Source: Juglans regia (Eukaryota > Streptophyta > Magnoliopsida > Fagales > Juglandaceae). Taken from it: a stretch of 64,000 nucleotides of DNA. The DNA is taken from positions 10,120,273 through 10,184,272 of the forward strand of contig NC_049914.1 of NCBI RefSeq assembly GCF_001411555.2. The letters run 5' to 3'. The notes beneath the pieces were generated by a model that worked only from the letters and a program-made list of their open reading frames with translations, searched no databases and was not told where the DNA came from. Below are positions 55,856 through 64,000 of this stretch, piece after piece. A program made the translations under genes and the position numbers. Positions within the stretch are counted from its first letter, which is position 1. Every line of letters begins with the position of its first letter.

Positions 55856-56201
55856 TAGTATGGCCCCCTTAATTCAATTAGAATACACACCGATAATTCA
55901 AGGAGCCAGTAGACCTCCAGAATTCACATGAAATAATTTGGGGCTACAAGCATGAACTTCATTTCATCTGGCAAACAATTTAATAGACAAATTACAATGA
56001 AAAGAAAATGCTACTAACCTCCCCTACGTGCATGGACTAGTGCAGACCCATACATAACCCACATTCTCTACAGCCCAAAGACCCATTCTACCAAATCCAA
56101 CTGCTATCATATAAATGAAAAGACACAATACTCCTTAACAATAAAGTAAATCCCTTATCCTACATAATCCTTACAACTCCCCCTTTCTTAGGCTCATCAC
56201 A
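55856..56201 (-). repeat. Chromovirus 3' LTR
   Basis: 346 bp, matching 61534-62290 outside the LINE insertion, for example GCCCCCTTAATTCAATTAGAAT and ACTAGTGCAGACCCATA-type tracts. Confidence 0.88.
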
Positions 56202-56733
56202 CGGCCTCCCCCTCAAAAGATCTTGCCCTCGAGGTTTAGATACTTCCGCCACAGCTCCTCTAAGTTCGCCCACGATGCTTCTTCTTCTGTCGATCCCTTC
56301 CACTAGACTAAATGCTCTGCTCCCCTTCCTCTTTAATCTTCTTTCTAACACCTTTTCTGGTTTGGGCGCCAAGGTTCCATCCTCCATAATCGATGGTAGC
56401 TTAGGGTTAGGGTTTATCTTGGCTCTTAGCTTCTTCTTGAGGTAGGAGATGTGAAATACTGGGTAGATCTTGGAATCCTTGGGCAGATCTAGCTTGTACG
56501 TGACCTTCTCGATCCTTTGTGTGATCTGGAAAGGTCCAAAATATCTTGGGGAAACCTTCAAGATCCTCCTCACTATGACATTCATTTGCCGATATGGTCG
56601 TAACCGTAGATAGACCTAGTCCCTTACATTGAACTCTCTCTATTCTCTTCTTATTGACGTAGTATTTCATCCTTGCTTGAGCTTCCTGTAGGTTTTCGCA
56701 CACCAAAGTGAGGATGAAGTCCCAACTCTTCAT
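56165..56733 (-). pseudogene. Chromovirus integrase C-terminus and chromodomain
   Basis: Frame 56585-56160 has SPRYFGPFQITQRIEKVTYK and LPKDSKIYPVFHISYLKKKL (the integrase GPF/Y module), then KPEKVLERRLKRKGSRA, the start of the C-terminal chromodomain. A frameshift follows: the expected W..L..Y-type core can be seen in another frame (EEASWANLEELWRKYLNLEG). Chromodomains direct integration toward modified histones. Frame 56733-56407 is an overlapping upstream piece. Confidence 0.78.
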
Positions 56734-56748
56734 CTCCTCCTCAATAGC

Positions 56749-57320
56749 TTACACCATTGTGGACCCCAGCTCATATGGAAGGAGGTGTGGTGGAGCTTGA
56801 CCATACACAACGTCGAAGGGGCTAAACTTCGTAGACGTAGACGTATGCTCTGAGGTATTGTAAGACCACTCTGCTAATGCTAGCCATCTAGCTTTTGGTC
56901 TGTCACTGGAAAAGCATCGAAGGTATCCCTCTAACCAATTGTTCATCACTTTTATTTTGCCATTCGTCTGGGATGGTATGCTGAGCTCAGTAATAGCTTA
57001 ATACCACTACAGCTGTATATGGATGAGCCAAAGGTAAAAAAATGACTATACTTGTTGAATCTGTCGACTACTACCATGATTACATTGTAACCTTTGGAAA
57101 AAGGCTACCCCTCTATGAAGTCCATATTGATGGCAACCCATGATTACTAGTAGGGGTTGTAAGAGCCCTACTGGCTTGAGATTTTATGTTTTATTTCTTT
57201 GGTACACTTCACACTCTTTTATGAATTTTCTAATATCTCTTCACATTCCATGCCAGAAGAATTCCTTCTTAATTCTTGAATATGTTTTCTGAGTCCCTGT
57301 ATGCCCGTCCAAGCGACTGT
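56749..57320 (-). pseudogene. Chromovirus integrase core, degenerate
   Basis: The minus strand carries the RDIRKFIKECEVYQRNKT zinc-binding segment near 57260-57200 with stops, a degenerate core, and frame 56949-56749: NNWLEGYLRCFSSDRPKARW, LALAEWSYNTSEHTSTSTKF and SPFDVVYGQAPPHLLPYELG, the end of the DDE core. The N-terminal catalytic Asp is not cleanly visible. Confidence 0.7.
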
Positions 57321-57355
57321 TTTGAAACTACTGCAACACTAGCTCTTGATAGGGT

Positions 57356-58065
57356 TCAGGGTTCCCAAATGCAGCCTTCCTTTATAAAATAGTAACCCAT
57401 CATGAATGTGATACTTGTAAGGGTCGAGGCCACCCAAATGGCAGTGGTTAACAAACTGCTGCAACTGAGGTCTTGGTTGTATACTTTCTGCCCTTCTAAC
57501 CAAGTAACTTTAACTACGCTTACTGCTTTGGCTTCCATCTCAAGAAGTATAGCCAGGCTTTCCTTCTGGTCTGGTTCTTCATTCTCAGTGGGTAGTCTAA
57601 AGAGTACATTAGCTGCTTTGTTTTCCCTTTCATTATGATACTCCACTGTAAAATCAAACCCTAACAACTTTGCAATCCACTTCTACTGAAAAGGAGTACC
57701 CACGCTCTGCTCCAGTAGGTGCTTCAATGCCTGCTAATATGTCCTTACCTTAAAACTGTGCTCCAATAAATAATCCCTCTACTTTCGAATGGCCAACACC
57801 AATACCAGCAATTCTTTCTCATAGGTTGATAAGAACAGATTTTTTTTCCCTTTAATGTCTGGCTCAAGTAGGCCAAAGGCCTCCCCTCTTGCATTAGAAC
57901 AAGTCCTAGCCCATTCCCTAAGGCATCACGCTCCACCACAAACACCTTAGAAAAATCTGGTAACCCGAGGACAAGGGGTGTCACCATAGCAACCTTGAGG
58001 GCCACAAAGGCTTGACTGGCTTCCTCAGTCCAATTAAACGAATTCGTTTTTAGGCATGCAGTCAA
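57356..58065 (-). pseudogene. Chromovirus RNase H
   Basis: Frame 58065-57745 has FNWTEEASQAFVALKVAM, LPDFSKVFVVERDALGNGLG (catalytic-type Asp with the preceding position altered to VER) and LMQEGRPLAYLSQTLKGK. Frame 57667-57356 carries the end, LGFDFTVEYHNERENKAANV (the HxxGxxNxxAD-type motif, altered), and the linker into integrase. A frameshift near 57840 and stops near 57740 break it. Confidence 0.8.
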
Positions 58066-58070
58066 AGGGG

Positions 58071-58485
58071 CTACAATGCTCTATACCTCTTCACAAACTT
58101 CCTGTAATGCCCTGTTAAACCTAAAAATCCCCTTAAAGCTTTAGGATTCTTAGGTACAAGCCACTCAATCATAGCTAAAATCTTCAGGGGATCTGCCATT
58201 ACTCCTTCCTTACAAATGATATGGCCCAAGTACTCCACCTCTCGACATCCAAAGACACATTTAGAGGCTCTAGCATATAACTGGTGGTGCCTCAATACTT
58301 CCAGAACTGCCTTTAAATGCCCCAGATGATCCCCCATTGATTTTCTATACACAAGTATGTCATCAAAAAATACCAACACAAAATTTCTAAAATAAGGCCT
58401 GAATATCTCATTCATCAACCCTTGAAAATTTGCTGGTGCATTAGTGAGCCCAAAGGGCATCACCAAAAACTTATAATGCCCCTCA
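58071..58485 (-). pseudogene. Chromovirus reverse transcriptase, C-terminal part
   Basis: Frame 58466-58071 opens [20 protein letters not shown] and contains [20 protein letters not shown] (catalytic FFDD), [20 protein letters not shown] and [18 protein letters not shown]. Motifs are intact. It is separated from its N-terminal half by the MITE at 58486-59416. Confidence 0.88.
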
Positions 58486-59416
58486 GAGCATTCTCATTGG
58501 CTTGGGCAAATGCATATTCAAAATTTAGCCAATATCACAATTTTTTACATTTGCCTATTCCATTTAAATTCAATCTCCACATTGGATTAGCCATTCACAT
58601 TCTATATAATACTAAAATATTATTATTTTAATAATTAATTAATTAAATTTATTTTTATCACATTTTATAGTTCTACCAATTAAATGTTAATAATAATTAT
58701 ATTCTAGTTAAATTAATATTAAAAAAAGTATTATTAAATGTTAATAATAATTATATTCTAATTAAATTAATATTAAAAAAAGTTTTATTAAATGTTAATA
58801 ATAATTATATTCTAATTAAATTAATATTAAAAAAAGTTTTATTAAATGTTAATAATAATTATATTCTAGTTAAATTAATATTAAAAAAAGTATTATTAAA
58901 TGTTAATAATAATTATATTCTAATTAAATTAATATTAAAAAAAGTTTTATTAAATGTTAATAATAATTATATTCTAATTAAATTAATATTAAAAAAAAGT
59001 ATTATTAAATGTTAATAATAATTATATTTTAATTAAATTAATATCAAAAAAGTTTTATTAAATATTAATAATAATTATATTTTAATTAAATTAATATTAA
59101 AAAAGTATTATTAAATATTAATAATAATTATATTCTAATTAAATTAATATTAAAAAAGTATTATCAAATGTTAATAATAATTATATTCTAAATGTTAAAT
59201 GTTAATTATATTCTAATTAATTTAATTTGTTTGCTTGGAGTGAGAAATTAGTATTTTAATATTTGGAGAACCAATTATGGTTCTCTATATTTGGTCAATG
59301 ACTGTAGCAAAAATGTAAATTATTTTAAAGATGGCCAATCCAATGTAGAGTTTTTTTATACAAGTTATCTAAATTTTAGATAATTTTCTCATTTGGCCAA
59401 GCCAATGAGAATGCTC
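58486..59416. mobile_element. Harbinger-like MITE carrying a minisatellite
   Basis: 931 bp with perfect 20-bp inverted ends GAGCATTCTCATTGGCTTGG (58486-58505 and its complement 59397-59416) and a TCA duplication at 58483-58485 and 59417-59419. The interior is a 54-bp AT-rich tandem array. No transposase is encoded. The RT reading frame of the host gypsy element is continuous across the site if the element and one TCA are ignored, which independently fixes the boundaries. Confidence 0.92.
58676..59215. repeat. 54-bp minisatellite inside the MITE
   Basis: Nine to ten tandem units of 54 bp, each with TTAAATGTTAATAATAATTA then TATTCTAATTAAATTAATAT and an A-run. TTAAATG recurs at 58680, 58734, 58788 and so on. 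Later units carry small indels. Extremely AT-rich. Confidence 0.9.
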
Positions 59417-59907
59417 TCATGTGTACGAAATGCAGTTTTGGGTACATCTTCAAGTTTCTCCTGATTTGATGGCAGCCTGATCGTAAATTAAGTTTGGAAA
59501 ATAATTCAGCACTATGTAACTCATCTAACAATTCATCTATATTAGGGATAGGGAACTTATCTTTGATAGTATCTTTGTTTAAAACCCGATACCCGATGCA
59601 CATATGCCAATTCCCATCCTCCTTCCCCACCAAGAGGACTGGTGAAGAATATGGGCTTTGACTAGGTTGAATGATCTCTGCCCTTAACAGTTCTTTGACC
59701 AGCTTCTCAATCTCCTCACTCTGGTAGTATCGATATCGATATGGCCTTACACAAGTGGGTTTGGCTACCTAGGAGCTGGATTTGGTGATCATGACTCTTG
59801 CGAGGTGGGAGTTCACTAGGTTCAGAAAACACTGTTTGAAAAGCGTCCAACACAACTTGCATGGCAGGCTCCATTGGTGCCCCTCCCTTGAAGTTAACTA
59901 CCTCCAT
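59417..59907 (-). pseudogene. Chromovirus reverse transcriptase, N-terminal part
   Basis: Frame 59907-59716 is the pre-RT linker (VVLDAFQTVFSEPSELPPRK). After stops near 59712, frame 59633-59376 has [40 protein letters not shown] and [12 protein letters not shown], the first RT motifs, ending at the MITE junction. In the usual FSKLDLRSGYHQIR block the catalytic Asp is Asn (KLNLRSG), so activity would already be lost. Confidence 0.82.
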
Positions 59908-60217
59908 TAGTTGTAGCTAGATCCCTTTACCTTCCACAAGAGTAGCCTTGCTCATCTTCTATTCTTCCTCAAGTGTGTTCTCGGGTAGCTTCAGGCCTTG
60001 TAACAGTAAGTGTCTCCCACTAACAGAAAATATCATACTTAGATTTGCAAAATTCCACTAAATAGTCCCCAAACTTCTTAACCAATCAACTCTCAATACA
60101 ACATCAAAAACCCCAACCTTGGGATGGGTTAGTAAATATATTTTGGCTACAAAATCATAATGTTATAATTTTAGAGAAACTGCCTTATAGCAACCTTGAC
60201 AGTGAAGGGTCTCTCCA

Positions 60218-60490
60218 TTAGCAACTTGGACTACCCTCCACTGGTAGCTTTGCCCTCCTTAGTGTATTCACATCTATGAAACTATGTGTACTATCAATAT
60301 CAATAAGAACAATAACTGTATGTTGATGCAACTTCCCGACTAACCTCATAGTTTTTGGTGAGGGAGCTCCTATTATGGCATGCAAGGAAATGCCAAGCAA
60401 CTCAGCTTGTTGTAATATTGGGGCTACCACCATATCAGGCTGGTTCGACGCCTACTCTCCTTCCCAATCCTCATTTGCATCCATTTCTAA
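60218..60490 (-). pseudogene. Chromovirus protease region
   Basis: Frame 60433-60218 has ISLHAIIGAPSPKTMRLVGK and VIVLIDIDSTHSFIDVNTLR. The usual protease motif DSGSTHSF reads DIDSTHSF, so the active-site Gly is altered. Low-complexity acidic sequence lies upstream toward gag. Confidence 0.75.
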
Positions 60491-60524
60491 TTCCATACCC
60501 TCTAACAAATATATTTGAGGCCTA

Positions 60525-61504
60525 TTACACCTGCCTTGGTTGGTATTTATCATCACAATAATAGCATAACTCTTTATCTCTCATTTCTTGTATTTGATTG
60601 GGACTAATACGCTTTATGGGGTTAGGGTTTCTTCTTGGGGGATTTGGGTTAGGTTTTGGATTTGTTGGAGGGGTTGGTAGTCTTGGTATAGGGTTAGGTC
60701 CAGGTAATCTGAGTGTGGGGGGGCTTGACATGGGCTGGATATGAATTGTATTGGGTGTTTGTGTTTCGGTAATTGAACTACCTTCTCCCTACTTCTTTTT
60801 CTTGCAATCGGGCCAGATCAAAAGCAGCCGAGAGAGTGTTTGGTTTGAATATGGTAGCTATAATTCTCAACTCATCTCTTAATCCACTTAGAAAAGTACT
60901 ATTACGAAATTCTTCACTTACCCCAGTAATTTTGTTTGACAGGATCGCAAAAGCAGTCTGGTACTCTTCCACACTTCCTATTTGTCGCAACTTGGTGAAC
61001 GCACCCACTGGATCCTCACATGCTGAGCCAAATCTGATGCGAAGAGCCACCAAAAAGTCCTCCCAGCTAGCCACCGGACTGGACTCTATCAACCAATAGT
61101 ACCATGACAATGCCTTTCACTCCATGTGGAAGGAAGGATCTGAAGCTTGTGATCTTCTGGAGTTTGACAGTACGCGAATAATTGTTGTGCCTTCAAAATT
61201 CATTCACTGGGATCTCCACCATCAAAGCGAGGGAAAAATCAGAGTGTCCTTGCCTGGATTCCACCTTGCCCATCAAATAGAGGATTAGAGTTCATCCTCA
61301 TATTGTTTGAAGTTCCTTCCCCCAAGCTTAATTTAGCAGTTATTTGTACCAAGCTATCATTGTTTGATGCTAAATTATTAAGTTGCTTTAAAACTCCCTT
61401 ATTAGTGCTCCTTGTCTATCCTGCTCCTCCTTCAAGGAGGCAGTCTCCCCGTGTAAAGTAGATATTGTCTCTGCAAGTTGCGCGATACGCATGCCCTCCG
61501 CCAT
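60525..61504 (-). pseudogene. Chromovirus gag
   Basis: The first ATG after the primer-binding site is at 61504 (MAEGMRIAQLAETISTLHG). After stops, frame 61110-60778 holds the retrotrans_gag domain: SWEDFLVALRIRFGSACEDP, KLRQIGSVEEYQTAFAILSN and FLSGLRDELRIIATIFKPNT. Frame 60731-60525 is a Pro/Asn-rich linker followed by a knuckle start (ELCYYCDDKYQP) that stops before the His and last Cys. Confidence 0.82.
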
Positions 61505-61533
61505 GTCACAGGAATGCAGCTCTGAGACCAATT

Positions 61534-62290
61534 TGGTATGGCCCCCTTAATTCAATTAGAATAAACACTAGCAGTTCCAGGAGCTAACCGACCTCCAGAA
61601 TTCACACAAAATAATTTGGGGCTAAAAACATGAACTTTGTTTCATCTTGCAAACAATTTAAATAGAAAAATTACAATGAAAAGAAATTGCTACTAACCTC
61701 TCCTACACGCACGGACTAGTGCAGACCCATAACCCATGTTCTCTATAGCCCATAGACCTTTTTTTTTTTTTTTATAACTTAAATAAGCTTAATTGAAGGT
61801 AGTCAAGCTATTACAAAGATTTTTCCACCCATACAATTTGTTGAATGACCTCTAGGCAGGATTCCCACCAAATTGTGATGTCATCTACATGCCAAGCATA
61901 TCTAGCTAAACTATGAGATGCTTCATTTCCTATACGTCCAACATGTTGATTTGTGCAGCAGCGGAATCTAGCCATGAGAAGTTTGGTTTCCTTTATAATA
62001 TTCAACAGTAGAGACCAAGACTCTTCTTCCTCTTGCAGTTATATAACCATCAGTAGTGAGTCACTTTCAAGAATAAGTTCATCGATGCCTCCTCTCAGCA
62101 TGGTTAACAATTCTACTTCTGTTGGGTCATTAACCGCATGCTCCTTCTTACTCGCAGCCAGCCCATAGACCCATTCTACAAGACCCAACTGCTATTATAT
62201 AAATGGAAAGACAACAATACTCCTTAAAAATAAAGTAAATCCCTTATCCTATTTAGCCCTTACAACTCCCCCTTTCTTGGGCTCATAACA
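61534..62290 (-). repeat. Chromovirus 5' LTR, interrupted by a LINE fragment
   Basis: LTR sequence at 61534-61758 and 62172-62290 surrounds a 401-bp LINE insertion and its 12-bp duplication. Without these it is about 344 bp, equal to the 3' LTR. Confidence 0.88.
61759..62159 (-). mobile_element. 5'-truncated LINE insertion (RNase H fragment)
   Basis: Flanked by a perfect 12-bp duplication AGCCCATAGACC (61747-61758, 62160-62171). On the minus strand it ends in a 16-base A tail (T run 61759-61774). It encodes only the end of a LINE RNase H: frame 62005-61811 has VGRIGNEASHSLARYAW. This is a textbook target-primed reverse transcription product. The intact duplication implies it is younger than the surrounding LTR. 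Confidence 0.93.
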
Positions 62291-62293
62291 GAC

Positions 62294-62672
62294 CACTGTT
62301 TTAAATTTCGTACCGTACCGGTCGGTACGGTCGAAATTTTCTGTACGGGTACCGGCCTCAATTTCGGACTGTACCGGCCTATATTTCTTCCTTCTAATTT
62401 TTATTTTTCATTTTTTTAAATTACAAGCTTATTTTTTGACCCCCAATTCAGATTATGCTATTTATAATTTATATATATATATTTATATATAATTTATTCA
62501 TATATAAATTATTATTTTGGAATATAATTTATATATATTTATATATATAATTTATTCATATATCGACTATCCTCAAATGGTACACGAAGTGATACCAATA
62601 TCAAAATATTTCGTTCTAGTGCCTTGACCGATACGACTTCCGGTATGGTATTCAAAATATTGTAATAGACAC
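62294..62672. mobile_element. Foldback/MITE-like element with GTACCGGT-rich ends
   Basis: The left end ACTGTTTTAAATTTCGTACC, with GTACCGTACCGGTCGGTACGG, and the right end reverse-complemented, ACAATATTTTGAATACCATACC then GGAAGTCGTATCGGTC, are imperfect inverted repeats around an AT-rich core. No duplication or coding sequence identified. Confidence 0.5.
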
Positions 62673-64000
62673 CAATAACTAAGTTAAACTGTCGTGTACA
62701 ATCGAAAGGATGTTAGTAACTGTTTCCTGAATCTCCGGTGCAGTCTCTCTTTTGGAATATATAAGACTAGTGATCGTTAATTTTATTTGAAGGTAAACTT
62801 TAGGACGTAGATTATTATACATATTTTTCCGAGACCCTTTTTTCAGTATGTTCATTGATGAAGATTACAGAACCTAAATTCCATATAACACGACAACGTC
62901 GGCCGGACTGTATATAGAATCTTACCTAATGTGCCACCAATTTTCCTGTGGCGGCAAGGAAAAAGGGAACAAAATAATCAATCATGTCTTTTGCCTAACC
63001 TTTTTATTACATTATTTTTATTTTGGTTTAGAATAAATACTAAATCAGTCCGTGTTTTTCTTAAAAAAAAAAAAAATTAATGTGATCTATTAAATTATAA
63101 AATTCTTTTTAGTATATAACGAAGATAACATATTACATAATACTACATCAGCATGTAAATTTCGATCTCTGTATAAGATTTGTGTATAAATCTAAGCTAC
63201 TTAGTGGAAAAAAAAAAAAAAAAAAAAACATATCCAATCCAAGTCATAAACAATCATGATTCATGTAAGATATGTTTGATATGTTTTGATCCTATTTTTA
63301 AAGCAATATGTTCTGCAAATATACTTTAGATCATTATCATTGAAAGATATTTTTAGATAATACAAAATAACGTCGTACTCTATGAAACATTGTTTTTTCT
63401 TTTTCTTATTTTTCTTAGAAATGAAACAATTGCCTTTTAACTAGAGAAAATAGATAGTCTTTTCTTCCTAAGTAACATAGGTTTTTGAAAAGAAATCTTA
63501 ATATTATCTATAAAGAAATTTTAAACAATGTGAATTACATATTATATAAAAGAATGGGTTTGTTAGTCTCGAGTACATCTGACATAATGATTTAAATAAA
63601 ATAAAAATAAATAAAAAAGTCAATAACTTATTTGTCTGAGAAAAGAAAATACAAGATTAAGAAAATACAAAAAATTATGATTAAAAAAAATCTAAACTTC
63701 AGTAAAGTATGAGCATTGGTCTATATCCATATTAGATTATCTATTTACTCTTTATATAATAATAAAATATTATTAATTTTTTATTTAAAAAAATTGAAAC
63801 AAAAAAAAAAGAAAAGAAAATGAGTACACTGCCAAAATAAAAAGGATATGAAAAAAAGACGTAATTCATGTGTGCCGCGGGACTATTAAGGGTCTTTTGG
63901 TAAAATATGATCCTTGATTAAATTTTACAAGGAAGCTACACGTCAAATGATCAAGCGTCTTAAAGACCTTTTGGTAAAACATGATCCTTCATTAAATTCT
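62673..64000. other. Intergenic AT-rich DNA
   Basis: No coding frame or recognised element. Contains A-runs at 63065 and 63210 (about 19 A) and a pair of direct repeats near the window end. Confidence 0.5.
63894..63998 (+). repeat. Direct repeat, 74-bp spacing
   Basis: CTTTTGGTAAAATATGATCC at 63894 recurs as CTTTTGGTAAAACATGATCC at 63968, each followed by TT[G/C]ATTAAATT. The array may continue beyond the window. Confidence 0.7.

Larger units (their letters stand above)
55856..62290 (-). mobile_element. Chromovirus-type Ty3/gypsy retrotransposon, Reina-like
   Basis: 6435 bp. LTRs 55856-56201 and 61534-62290 (about 344 bp once a LINE insertion is discounted) start TGTGATGAGCC/TGTTATGAGCC on the minus strand. 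The minus-strand primer-binding site TTGGTCTCAGAGC follows the 5' LTR and a TTTTGAGGGGGAGGCCG purine tract precedes the 3' LTR. Coding order is gag, protease, RT, RNase H, integrase and a frame-broken chromodomain, hence a chromovirus. It is interrupted by a Harbinger-like MITE in RT and by the LINE fragment in the LTR. The flanks GACAC and GACCA share only GAC, so the target duplication is not clear. Confidence 0.88.

Noticed and set aside
62258..62290. Sequence beyond the chromovirus 5' LTR resembling internal DNA, suggesting tandem elements
   Set aside because: The LTR actually begins at TGTGATGAGCC/TGTTATGAGCC, so this stretch is part of both LTRs and no tandem array is needed.
1..64000. 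tRNA, rRNA or known snRNA genes
   Set aside because: None recognised on either strand; tRNA-like sequence occurs only as short retrotransposon primer-binding sites.

Overview
The window is repeat-rich, AT-rich plant nuclear DNA. It has one convincing host gene, a single-exon 3-ketoacyl-CoA synthase (27849-29243, minus), surrounded by about 50 kb of nested, mostly dead transposable elements. Ty1/copia (Ale-like and Tork-like), Ty3/gypsy (Athila-like and a chromovirus), L1-type LINEs with an RNase H domain, CACTA, hAT-like and Harbinger-like elements all point to a eudicot. The TCATCTCATCTCAAC-type MITE and the general repeat mix suggest a woody Fagales species, possibly Juglandaceae. That placement is inference from pattern memory and not a database result.

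Layout. 1-2686: AT-rich intergenic DNA with microsatellites, a MITE and a long foldback element. 2687-11559: an old plus-strand copia element (copia-A) with a deleted integrase, split inside its reverse transcriptase by a young minus-strand Ale-like copia (5218-9733, TSD TGCTG). 11560-20203: two CACTA relics fused in inverted orientation, with Transposase_24-like genes converging on the centre at about 15640, Transposase_32-like genes pointing outward, and clusters of TTCGAAC motifs placed symmetrically. 20367-25879: a decayed LINE, plus strand. 26303-27348: two small DNA elements, one a hAT-type MITE with a perfect 8-bp TSD. 27849-29243: the KCS gene. 30273-35585: a Tork/Tnt1-like copia with a perfect 5-bp TSD. 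35586-41091: intergenic DNA with a (TA)n tract, a GC-rich island, a poly(A)-tailed retroposon-like block, an LTR-like fragment and a Harbinger-like MITE.

41092-55740: a second LINE, minus strand, interrupted by a hAT-type MITE in its RT domain and by an Athila-like gypsy element (45985-54493) between its ORF1 and ORF2. 55856-62290: a minus-strand chromovirus-type gypsy element. A 931-bp Harbinger-like MITE carrying a 54-bp minisatellite lies in its RT gene, and a 401-bp 5'-truncated LINE copy with a 12-bp TSD lies in its 5' LTR. 62291-64000: another foldback element and AT-rich DNA.

The nesting gives a relative chronology: copia-A is older than the Ale copy, LINE2 is older than the Athila and hAT insertions, and the chromovirus is older than its MITE and LINE fragment. 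The strongest candidate for unusual biology is the CACTA inverted duplication. If transcribed across its centre it could form a long hairpin RNA, as the maize Mu killer locus does for MuDR.
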